Shown here piece after piece: positions 50,611 through 58,180 of a DNA stretch of 64,000 nucleotides. This DNA comes from Clostridia bacterium (lineage in GTDB: Bacteria > Bacillota > Clostridia > Christensenellales > Aristaeellaceae), in contig JAFYFC010000025.1 in NCBI GenBank assembly GCA_017543905.1, forward strand, positions 1-64,000. The letters run 5' to 3'. The position numbers were made by a program, and so were the translations under genes. The first letter of the stretch is position 1, and each line of letters opens with the position of its first letter. The notes beneath the pieces were generated by a model that worked only from the letters and a program-made list of their open reading frames with translations, was not told the DNA's origin and ran no database searches.

Positions 50611-51408
50611 CTAATCCATAGTATTAGCCACATCCAACAGCATACGATTAATACGGTATTGTACCTCGTTGTAGTACCTTAACTCAGCTGCTGTCAAATC
50701 CTCATCATCAGGTAAGCTGTCCCATTTTTCCATATTTGTCTCAAACTTTTTAAGCCATTTATAATAATCATACAGCATCGCTATGTCGTTCGACGACTCT
50801 GAATACTTTTTTATGAAATTTGCATAGTCAATAAAGAATTCCTCATATGCGTCTATTGCCTCTTTTACTTCTTTCCTGACGCCGTTGATAGTTGTTTCGG
50901 CGGTCGGTGTAGGCTTCGGCGTCGGTGTGGGCTTCGGCGTCGGTGTGGGCTTCGGCGTAACTTCTTCAGTTTCAAAAGCCGATTCAGGCGCAGTAGTTTC
51001 CGTTTCCGCTTTAGGAGCTTCGGTTGGTTTACTGGTGGGAGCAGCAGTTGCTTCTATATTTATATTTATCTGATCTGATTTCTGCTTATCTTCCATCCGT
51101 GTCTTTACTTCATCGATTACATTATCAAAAATTTCGCGAATTTCCGTGAAAATCGCTTTAGTGCCACTGTTCCCTATTGCATTATTCAGTTTACTGGTTG
51201 CAAAAGCGAACAATATGACCAAAATTACAAATAACCATATATATGATCTCGCGTAATTTCTTCTATTTATGTTTTTGTTTGAAACGCTGAATACTAATAT
51301 CAGAATCAAGCCCAGAATTGGTATTGAAAACAGTATCGTATAAAAAATGTATCCTAAAGAAGATATAGGTTTATACTCAGCCGAATCATAATTTCTGTCT
51401 CTTCCCAT
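50611..51408 (-). CDS. Membrane protein with PT-rich linker and DUF6591-like domain
   Basis: The 265-residue protein has two membrane segments (about 18-42 and 56-72), a Glu-rich segment, then a Pro/Thr linker with tandem PTPTPKPTPTPKPTPT and a C-terminal helical domain (VRKEVKEAIDAYEEFFIDYA, FIKKYSESSNDIAMLYDYYK, NMEKWDSLPD). The last part resembles DUF6591, a domain of unknown function common in gut Clostridia. The region is AT-rich compared with its neighbours. A perfect TTGACA promoter precedes it. Function unknown. Confidence 0.65.
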   Translation of the reverse strand: MGRDRNYDSAEYKPISSLGYIFYTILFSIPILGLILILVFSVSNKNINRRNYARSYIWLFVILVILFAFATSKLNNAIGNSGTKAIFTEIREIFDNVIDEVKTRMEDKQKSDQININIEATAAPTSKPTEAPKAETETTAPESAFETEEVTPKPTPTPKPTPTPKPTPTAETTINGVRKEVKEAIDAYEEFFIDYANFIKKYSESSNDIAMLYDYYKWLKKFETNMEKWDSLPDDEDLTAAELRYYNEVQYRINRMLLDVANTMD

Positions 51409-51455
51409 GCTTCATTTCCTCTTTCCATTTTCTTATAAGCTTTGTTATATAAACA

Positions 51456-51484
51456 ATAATAACATATATATTTGGTTTTGTCAA
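51456..51484 (-). promoter_or_regulatory. Promoter of the DUF6591-like gene
   Basis: Minus-strand TTGACA and TATTAT with a 17-bp spacer, about 50 nt before the start codon. Confidence 0.75.
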
Positions 51485-51553
51485 TTCAAACGTCCAATAA
51501 AATTATGCATCTCTGATTGAAAAATCTGATATTATTGGCGTGAGGTGTTATAA

Positions 51554-51862
51554 ATGACAGAGGATTTTGTACGGGAAAGAATCACGCAGCTGCGCATCCG
51601 AAAGGGTGTTTCAGAGTATCAGATGAGTTATGATCTGGGACACAGCCGCAGCTATATTTACAATTTCTCCTCTGGCAGAGCACTTCCTCCGCTGAACGAG
51701 CTGTTTGCTATCTGTGAGTATTTTGATCTTTCGCCATCAGAATTCTTCGATGATTCTACACAGGTGCCTGAATTGGTTAAACAAATATGTTCAGAAATAA
51801 AAAGCTTCAACGAACACGACCTAAATTTGCTGCTTGCACTGATTAAGCGTATCAAAGAATAA
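51554..51862 (+). CDS. XRE-family HTH regulator
   Basis: The 102-residue protein follows GTGAGGTG. Residues 8-65 are a helix-turn-helix (RITQLRIRKGVSEYQMSYDL, then SRSYIYNFSSGRALPPLNEL), and FFDDSTQVPELVKQICSEI begins a C-terminal helical tail. It is divergent from the membrane-protein gene at 50611 and could regulate it across the shared AT-rich gap. A strong terminator follows. Target unknown. Confidence 0.85.
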   Translation: MTEDFVRERITQLRIRKGVSEYQMSYDLGHSRSYIYNFSSGRALPPLNELFAICEYFDLSPSEFFDDSTQVPELVKQICSEIKSFNEHDLNLLLALIKRIKE

Positions 51863-51874
51863 GCAACAAATGCT

Positions 51875-51902
51875 AAAAAAGAGGCACCAGTTGCCTCTTT
51901 TA
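51875..51902. terminator. Bidirectional terminator after the HTH gene
   Basis: AAAAGAGGCA and TGCCTCTTTT form a perfect 10-bp stem with a 5-nt loop, flanked by A and T runs. It probably also ends transcripts entering from the opposite side. Confidence 0.85.
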
Positions 51903-51942
51903 CCATATATCTCTGTATTTTGTTTAGCTGCGCAGATTAAGC

Positions 51943-53622
51943 TTATTCCTCTTCGTCCCCGAATATCTTGCTTAGCACCTCTTCGCTGGCGTCCACGTCC
52001 ACTTCTTCTACGTCTGCCAGTATGTTCTGCGCGGCCGTGAGCGTGCGGGATTTTATTATAAGTTCCTTTAGATTCGCGCCGGCGAATGCGAATTCGCGGA
52101 TTTCGCTCGTGCTTTCGGGCAGGGTCAGCTTTTCGTATTTAGCGCCCGCGAACGCGTACGCGCCGATTATCTTTATGCCGTACGGCACGATAAATTCATT
52201 CGGTACAGAAAGATTTGCGCTTATCACACGCGCTTCCTCCGTATCCACGAGCAGACCGTTTTGCAGGCTGAAGCGCGCGTTTTCCGCGTCCACGCTGAGC
52301 CGTTTCAGGTCGAACAGGTACGAAAGCGCGCCGTCGCCGATATAGCGCACGTTTTTGGGTATGCGCAGCTCCGTAAGCGACGTGCACGCCGAAAGCGCGT
52401 TTTCGGCGATAAGCTGCACGCTTTCCGGCAAAATCAGCGTTTTGAGCGCCGTGCAGCCCTCCAGGGCGCGCTCCCATATGCTTTCGAGCGTGTCCGGCAG
52501 CGTGAGCGCTTCAAGCTCTGTGCAGCCGCGCAGCACGTCCGACTGGAGTTCCGTGCCGTGCGCGGGCAGCTTTATGCGCTTAAGCCCGCAGCCCGAAAAC
52601 GCGCTCTGCGCGATATACGTATCCGCGCCCTCGAACGCGGCCTCCTCCAGCGCGTAGCAGCCCGAAAACGCGCCTTCGCCCACGCTTTCGAGCCCGGCCG
52701 GCAGTCTAATCGCTTTAAGACCGCTCGCGCTGGTCATGTCGCCCCGGCGCACGCGCGCGTAAGACGGGCGTCCCTCGCTCTGGCCGCAGCCCGAAAACGC
52801 GCCCCGGTCGATAAATTTAAGGCTCTCGGGGAACGTAAGCTCCTCTATACCGCTGCAGCCCGCAAACGCGAGCTCGTCGATGCGGACGAGCCGCGCGGGC
52901 AGGCGCACGCTTTCAAGATACGCGAACATCGCGAACACCCGCGGCCCGATCTCAGTAACGTCTTCGCCGTCCACCGCGTCGTCCAGCGCAAGGCGCACTT
53001 CGTGACCCGCGTACGCGGCCAGACACAGCCCGCTTTCGACGCGCTTATAAAGCATGTCGAAGCCTTCCGGAACCGCGCCTTCATAGCCTTCGGGCAGTAT
53101 CAGCTTAAGCTGCGCTCCCGCGCCCTTGAACGCGTTTTCCGCGATCTGCTTAACGCCCGATCCCATGTCCGCCGCGCAAAGCGACGCGCACTGTGCGAAC
53201 GCGCCGTCTCCCACCTCTGTGACCGTATCCGGCAGCTTTATGCGCGTAAGCGCGCGGCATTTTTCAAACGTGCCCGCGCTGATTTTCGGAAGACCCGCGG
53301 GCAGACGTATCTCTTCGAGGCTTTTGCAGGAGGCGAACGCGTAATCGCCGATCTCCCGCACAGCGTCCGGCACGTTCACGCAGATAAGCGCCGCGCAGCC
53401 GCGAAACGCGCCCGTGCCGATACGCTTCAGGCTTTGCGGCAGCGTGAGCGTCTGCATGTGCGCGCAGTCGTAAAACGCGTTGTCGCCGATCTCCGCGACC
53501 GGCAGACCCTCGTATTCGTCAGGCATGCACACGCTTTCCTGTCTGCCCGAATACCGCGTCAGCACGGCGCAGGCGTCTTTCTTTTCAAAGCGGAACGTTT
53601 CCTTCGCGCGTCCGAACAGCAT
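51943..53622 (-). CDS. BspA-type LRR protein without signal peptide
   Basis: Of two close ATGs the second (53622) is preferred, with GGAGGG eight nt upstream; the first lies too close to it. The product of 559 residues starts MLFGRAKETFRFEKKDACAV, with no signal peptide or membrane segment, so it should stay in the cytoplasm, unlike the other three LRR proteins of the window. About 16 LRR_5 units follow the pattern LPxSLxxIGxGAFxGCxxL, with higher GC codon usage and more divergence than in the secreted copies. The C terminus is acidic (FGDEEE). Function unknown. Confidence 0.85.
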   Translation of the reverse strand: MLFGRAKETFRFEKKDACAVLTRYSGRQESVCMPDEYEGLPVAEIGDNAFYDCAHMQTLTLPQSLKRIGTGAFRGCAALICVNVPDAVREIGDYAFASCKSLEEIRLPAGLPKISAGTFEKCRALTRIKLPDTVTEVGDGAFAQCASLCAADMGSGVKQIAENAFKGAGAQLKLILPEGYEGAVPEGFDMLYKRVESGLCLAAYAGHEVRLALDDAVDGEDVTEIGPRVFAMFAYLESVRLPARLVRIDELAFAGCSGIEELTFPESLKFIDRGAFSGCGQSEGRPSYARVRRGDMTSASGLKAIRLPAGLESVGEGAFSGCYALEEAAFEGADTYIAQSAFSGCGLKRIKLPAHGTELQSDVLRGCTELEALTLPDTLESIWERALEGCTALKTLILPESVQLIAENALSACTSLTELRIPKNVRYIGDGALSYLFDLKRLSVDAENARFSLQNGLLVDTEEARVISANLSVPNEFIVPYGIKIIGAYAFAGAKYEKLTLPESTSEIREFAFAGANLKELIIKSRTLTAAQNILADVEEVDVDASEEVLSKIFGDEEE

Positions 53623-53672
53623 AAGCATTTCCCTCCATATGAAATCAGCGCACGCGTCGTGCGTGCGCGGAA

Positions 53673-53688
53673 TGTTTCACGTGAAACA
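53673..53688. other. parS-type site 1
   Basis: TGTTTCACGTGAAACA is a perfect 16-bp palindrome identical to the consensus parS site bound by ParB/Spo0J, which organises the origin region. Confidence 0.8.
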
Positions 53689-53698
53689 TTTAGTAATA

Positions 53699-53714
53699 TG
53701 TTTCACGTGAAACA
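53699..53714. other. parS-type site 2
   Basis: A second perfect TGTTTCACGTGAAACA, 26 bp from site 1, in the gap between the LRR gene and the cvpA-like gene. Confidence 0.8.
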
Positions 53715-53720
53715 CAGGTT

Positions 53721-54266
53721 TTATTTGAGCTTCGAAAGCTTATCGCCGATACCGAACAGGTCGGCGAGCTTTTTCTCTCCGCCGAAGAAGCCGCCCAGCT
53801 TACTCTCGTCAAGCAGCGCGCCCGCCAGGTCGCCCTGCAGGGGCTTAAACACGATGCGGATGACCGCGACGGTAAAGCAGATAATAAGATATGCGCTGAT
53901 TATGCCGATCACGCCGCCCAGCACACCGTCGCCCACGCGCAGCTTCGGCATACGGAATACGTTGTTCAGCAGATTTACAATAAGCTGCAGCGCCGCCCAC
54001 GCGATCAGGAACACGATCACGAAGCTCAGCACGTGGCAGATGGTCTCCCATTCGCCAGGACCGAAGTCCATGTTCGTTTTCATCCAGTCCTGATACAGAT
54101 CCGCGTTTATCAGCCGCGCGGCGAGCGTGCCTTCGAGGCTGCCCGCGATCAGCGACGCGCCCATTATCGCCACGAGCGAAAGCGCGCTGGTTATAAGACC
54201 CTTCTGCAGACCGGAAATAAACCCGATCGCTATGACCGCAATAAATACGATATCGATAATGCCCAT
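53721..54266 (-). CDS. CvpA-family membrane protein
   Basis: The 181-residue protein has four membrane segments, starting with the family pattern IIDIVFIAVIAIGFISGLQK and GLITSALSLVAIMGAS, followed by a GWVGDGVLGGVIGI-like turn (VGDGVLGGVIGII). CvpA proteins are widespread small membrane proteins, first linked to colicin V secretion; their precise role is not settled. The C terminus is a charged tail (GGEKKLADLFGIGDKLSKLK). It follows a DUF5711 gene by 12 nt, a recurrent pair in Clostridia, and lies next to the parS sites. Confidence 0.82.
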   Translation of the reverse strand: MGIIDIVFIAVIAIGFISGLQKGLITSALSLVAIMGASLIAGSLEGTLAARLINADLYQDWMKTNMDFGPGEWETICHVLSFVIVFLIAWAALQLIVNLLNNVFRMPKLRVGDGVLGGVIGIISAYLIICFTVAVIRIVFKPLQGDLAGALLDESKLGGFFGGEKKLADLFGIGDKLSKLK

Positions 54267-54278
54267 AAGATTTCCTCC

Positions 54279-55373
54279 TTATTCTTCAGGCAAATTGATC
54301 AGATATATGGAGCTGCCGCTGGAGGCGACCGCCACGCGGTTTTCGGTCACGCCGAGCACCTCGTTTACCGCAACCGGCAGGTTGTAAAGCTTCACCCCGC
54401 CGCCGGAATACGATCCCACGGCGACCTGCGTCTGCGAAAAGCCGTAAACCGTGTCGCCGTAGCACTGCAGACCCGTGCATTTTACCGGCATGTGCAGCGA
54501 ACGGAAGCTGCTGCCGCGCAGGCAGCGCACGTCGCTTATCTCGCCCGCATTCTGACTGTTCGGCACGAACAGCATAAGCGGGTCCTCGCTGTTTTGGTCA
54601 AGCGCGGTAAGATAGAAGCCCGTGACCATCTGAGAGCTCTTTTCCGCGCCCGTATAGTCGTATTCGCGCAGATAATCCGTGCCTACCGCGCAAATGAAGC
54701 TCGAACGGAACATAACGGAGTACAGCACCTGCTCCATATCGATTATAGAGCCGGTTTCCTTTTTGCCGGGCTTGTAGGTCTTTATCCGGCAGGTGGGCAG
54801 GCTGCCCGTGGCGTCCAGCGTCATTATCCAGAACAGCTCCCGTCCCTCGAAAAACCCGCAGTCCAGCACCGTTACGCCCTTGAATTCCGTAAGCGTGTCT
54901 ATCACGGAGCCGTAGCGGTCGGTAAGCACGACGTTCGATTCGTGCTCCGGCCCCAGCACCGCCGCGGCGTACACGTCGCCGACTATGGCGGAAAGTATCT
55001 CGCCCTGCGCGCTGTAGGAGCCGATCACCACTCCCGTGTTTCTGTCGAATATGCTAAGGCGCGAGCCGCTCCATACCGCCAAGCCGCGGTTTGATACCCG
55101 AAAGCCCGCGTTCGGGTCTACGCTCACGTTCCATACGAATTTGCCGCTTTCGTCTATGCAGCGCAGCGTGCCTCCGTTTTCGAGGCAGTAGATCCTGTCG
55201 CCCTGCACCTGCACGTCGCGTATCATGCCCACGTTCACGCGCACGGCGCTGTCCAGCGGGATGTCCCGCGCGTTTTCAGCTATCAGCGCGGCGAGAAACG
55301 CGAGCGCCGTGATTATCACCGCAAGCAGCAGCGCCGTCAGTCGGTTGAGCGGTCTGGTTATGTCGATCCTCAT
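54279..55373 (-). CDS. DUF5711-family membrane-anchored beta-propeller protein
   Basis: ATG at 55373 follows TGCGGAGGAAATTG. The 364-residue protein has one N-terminal membrane segment (residues 9-30, LTALLLAVIITALAFLAALI) and an extracytoplasmic part made of repeated beta-propeller strands (GDRIYCLENGGTLRCIDESG, GLAVWSGSRLSIFD), the DUF5711/PQQ-like pattern. Function is unknown; its regular association with cvpA suggests a shared membrane process. Its promoter overlaps the divergent promoter of the gene at 55548. Confidence 0.78.
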   Translation of the reverse strand: MRIDITRPLNRLTALLLAVIITALAFLAALIAENARDIPLDSAVRVNVGMIRDVQVQGDRIYCLENGGTLRCIDESGKFVWNVSVDPNAGFRVSNRGLAVWSGSRLSIFDRNTGVVIGSYSAQGEILSAIVGDVYAAAVLGPEHESNVVLTDRYGSVIDTLTEFKGVTVLDCGFFEGRELFWIMTLDATGSLPTCRIKTYKPGKKETGSIIDMEQVLYSVMFRSSFICAVGTDYLREYDYTGAEKSSQMVTGFYLTALDQNSEDPLMLFVPNSQNAGEISDVRCLRGSSFRSLHMPVKCTGLQCYGDTVYGFSQTQVAVGSYSGGGVKLYNLPVAVNEVLGVTENRVAVASSGSSIYLINLPEE

Positions 55374-55427
55374 CAATTTCCTCCGCAGAATATGGAAGCG
55401 GCGCGCGGAGTTTAACCCGTTTTTCAC

Positions 55428-55456
55428 TTGTGCCGCATTCCCCTTTATATTATAAT
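55428..55456 (+). promoter_or_regulatory. Rightward promoter of the pseudo-phosphoesterase/ABC unit
   Basis: TTGTGC (55428-55433) and TATAAT (55451-55456) with a 17-bp spacer. Confidence 0.75.
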
Positions 55457-55477
55457 ATATAAATGTGAAGAGTGCAA
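55449..55477 (-). promoter_or_regulatory. Leftward promoter of the DUF5711-cvpA unit
   Basis: Minus-strand TTGCAC (55477-55472) and TATAAT (55454-55449) with a 17-bp spacer. Its -10 shares bases with the -10 of the divergent promoter. Confidence 0.75.
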
Positions 55478-55508
55478 CACTCAGACGAAATTTTGCAGAG
55501 CGTCACCA

Positions 55509-55524
55509 TGTTTCACGTGAAACA
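55509..55524. other. parS-type site 3
   Basis: A third perfect TGTTTCACGTGAAACA, in the leader of the gene at 55548. Confidence 0.8.
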
Positions 55525-55547
55525 TCGTCCCGCCCCGAGAGGAGCTC

Positions 55548-56456
55548 ATGAGCAACAACGCGGAAGGCCGCGCCGCAGGGAAAATTCTGCTTTTTCTGTT
55601 ACTTGTATCGACTGCCGTATTGCTGGCAGGCGTCATCAACGCGCGTACAGTGCGCCTTGAGTATTCCGACGCGCGCATCCGCGGTCTGGACGCGCGCCTC
55701 GAGGGCGTAAAAGTACTGTACGTCAGCGATCTTAAAATTTCCTCACCGGCAGACGCAAGACGCGCCGTGCGCATGATACGCACCTTGTGCGAATGCGAGC
55801 CGGACGTACTGCTTATAGGCGGGGACATCTGCTCTAAGAGCCTTACAGACACTATAAAAGAACGCTTTTTCGGCCGGACCGCGCAGGAGACCGCCGAAAG
55901 GCTCTCCCTCGCGCGCGACGAATTTTTGTCCGGGCTTAACGGCATACTCGTCAAATACGGCGTGTACGCGGTATACGGGGACGCCGACACAGCGCTCGGC
56001 GCGCAGCAGCAGGCGGCGTACAGCACCCGTTTTTTGAACAACAGCACCCACAGCATAAACATAAACGGCGCGCGCCTGTGCATAGCCGGCTACGCGGACA
56101 TAGGCGTGAACGCGTACGGCGCGTTCAGGTTTTCGCCTGACGCAGCGGGCGCGGGCGCGACGCTTGTAATGTTCCACGATCCCCGCATATACAATACCGC
56201 CGTGCTCGAGGCCAAAAAGCAAAAGGGCGCGTATCTGTTTTTAAGCGGGCACACGCTGGACGGACAGATAAAGCTCGGCGGCAGGGCCCTGCTGTATCCC
56301 GATATAAGCGCTGCGTATCCAAGCGGCGTGTATTCCGACGAAAGCGGGCTTGCGATGCTGGTTTCCTCCGGCGCGGGCAGCGAGGGCTTTCCCTTCCGGC
56401 TGGGCACCCGCGCGCGCGCGTATCTGATCACGCTGAACAGGGGGGTGGGCGAATGA
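55548..56456 (+). CDS. Metallophosphoesterase-fold protein with degenerate active site
   Basis: ATG at 55548 follows GAGAGGAGC. The 302-residue protein has one N-terminal membrane segment (about 12-30) and a calcineurin-like phosphoesterase scaffold. Where active family members have DLH, GDxxD, GNHD and GHTHGGQ, this one has SDLKI (D61, K63), GGDICS (D93, S96), YGDADT (144-149) and SGHTLDGQIK (from about 231). At least four of the metal ligands are substituted, so it is probably an inactive, binding-only protein. It overlaps the first ABC gene by four nt and forms one unit with the transporter. Confidence 0.75.
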   Translation: MSNNAEGRAAGKILLFLLLVSTAVLLAGVINARTVRLEYSDARIRGLDARLEGVKVLYVSDLKISSPADARRAVRMIRTLCECEPDVLLIGGDICSKSLTDTIKERFFGRTAQETAERLSLARDEFLSGLNGILVKYGVYAVYGDADTALGAQQQAAYSTRFLNNSTHSININGARLCIAGYADIGVNAYGAFRFSPDAAGAGATLVMFHDPRIYNTAVLEAKKQKGAYLFLSGHTLDGQIKLGGRALLYPDISAAYPSGVYSDESGLAMLVSSGAGSEGFPFRLGTRARAYLITLNRGVGE

Positions 56457-58180
56457 CGAAGGCCTTCTTTAAAAAATACGGCTTCAATTATATTCCGGGC
56501 TTCGTACTTATGATCGCCTGCTCCTGGATACAGACGCGCGCGCCCCTCGCGCTGGGAGAAGCGATCAGCGCGGTGAACGACGGACGCAGAGCCGAATTCG
56601 TGCATCAGGCGCTTATGATACTCGTGATCGCCGCCGCCACGTTCGTGACGCGTTTTGGCTGGCGCTGGTTCATAATCCGCACCTCACGCGAGCTTGAGGT
56701 ATACCTGCGCGACGAATTGTACACGCACTGGCTGAACCTGCCTGTCGGCTATTTCGGCACGGCGCGCTCGGGCGACCTGATGGCCTACGCTATAAACGAC
56801 GTAAACGCCGTACGGCTGCTGTTCGGCATGGTGTTCGCGCAGTTTATAAACGCGGTGTCATCTCTTATATTCTCCGTGGGCGAGATGGCAAGCGGGATAG
56901 ACCTGCGCCTGACGCTGTATTCGCTGCTGCCCGTGCCGGTCGCGCTGGTGACGGTAATACTGCTGGGCCGCCTCGTACAGGCGCGCGCGCGCCGCGCGCA
57001 GGAGCTGTTTTCCACGATCTCCGGCCATGTGCAGGAGAACATAAACGGCATGCGCGTAATAAAAGCCTTCGCGCAGGAGGAGCCGCAGTACAAGGAATAC
57101 GAAAGCGAAAGCGACAAAAAGCGCCGCGCCAACATACAGTGGTACTTTACCGCCGCCTACATGGACCCGATAATCCGCGTGGTGTTCGGCATAAGCTACG
57201 CGGTGGGGCTGGTTTACGGCGGGCAGCTGGTAATGAATAAAACGATCACTCTCGCGGACTACATCGCCTTCAACTCCTTCCTTACGATGATAGTCATGCC
57301 CATTATGATGATAGGCCGCATAAACAACAATCTCCAGCGCGGCATCGCGAGCTACAAGCGCCTGAAGGAACTGATGGACGTGCAGGAGACTCCTGCCTTC
57401 GACCTGACCGACGACGGGCGCACGATCAAGCCCGCCGTGAGCGCGAGGCAGCTGTCGTTTTCCTATCCGGGCAGCAGCGACTGCGCGCTTACGGACATAT
57501 CCTTCGACCTGCCCGAGGGCGGGGTGCTGGGCATAGCGGGCCCCACGGGCAGCGGCAAAACTACGCTGCTTTCGCTGATACTAAAGCTCGTGCCCTGCGC
57601 GGACGGAGAGCTGTTCGTGGGCGGCGAGGACATAAACAAAGTGCCCGCCGCGGTCATACGCCGCCAGACGGGCTACGTGCCGCAGGACGGTTTTCTGTTC
57701 GACGAGAGCATACGCGAAAACGTCCGCTTTTTCTCTGACGCCACTGACGCAGACATCACCCACGCGCTGGACACCGCGGGCATGACGGGGGACATAGCCG
57801 GCATGCCCGCGGGGCAGGACACCATATGCGGCGAACGCGGCAACCATCTTTCGGGCGGACAGAGGCAGCGCGTGTCGCTTGCGCGCGCGCTTATCAGAAA
57901 GCCGGACCTGCTGCTGCTTGACGACACGCTCTCCGCCGTGGACAGCGCGACGGAGGAAAGGATACTTGCAAACCTTAAGGGCGAGCTCAGGGGGCGCTCC
58001 TGCATAGTCATCTCGCACCGCCTGAGCGCCGTCAAGGACGCGGACGAGATACTCTATCTTGAGGGCGGCAGGATAATCGAGCGCGGCACTCACGCTCATC
58101 TTATGGCGCTGGGCGGAAAATACTGCGAAATGTACACTCTGCAAAGCCGCGCGCAGGACGCGGACGATAAACACGCATGA
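56453..58180 (+). CDS. ABC exporter half-transporter A
   Basis: The 575-residue protein has an N-terminal six-helix exporter domain (to about 330) and a C-terminal nucleotide-binding domain: Walker A GPTGSGKTT (about 362), Q-loop in GYVPQDGFLFDES, signature LSGGQRQR, Walker B LLLLDDTLSAVD and the H-loop SHRLSAV. Walker B is followed by Asp rather than the catalytic Glu, the mark of the degenerate site half of heterodimeric exporters. It overlaps the next gene by four nt. The substrate is unknown; multidrug or lipid exporters are typical of this family. Confidence 0.92.
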   Translation: MTKAFFKKYGFNYIPGFVLMIACSWIQTRAPLALGEAISAVNDGRRAEFVHQALMILVIAAATFVTRFGWRWFIIRTSRELEVYLRDELYTHWLNLPVGYFGTARSGDLMAYAINDVNAVRLLFGMVFAQFINAVSSLIFSVGEMASGIDLRLTLYSLLPVPVALVTVILLGRLVQARARRAQELFSTISGHVQENINGMRVIKAFAQEEPQYKEYESESDKKRRANIQWYFTAAYMDPIIRVVFGISYAVGLVYGGQLVMNKTITLADYIAFNSFLTMIVMPIMMIGRINNNLQRGIASYKRLKELMDVQETPAFDLTDDGRTIKPAVSARQLSFSYPGSSDCALTDISFDLPEGGVLGIAGPTGSGKTTLLSLILKLVPCADGELFVGGEDINKVPAAVIRRQTGYVPQDGFLFDESIRENVRFFSDATDADITHALDTAGMTGDIAGMPAGQDTICGERGNHLSGGQRQRVSLARALIRKPDLLLLDDTLSAVDSATEERILANLKGELRGRSCIVISHRLSAVKDADEILYLEGGRIIERGTHAHLMALGGKYCEMYTLQSRAQDADDKHA

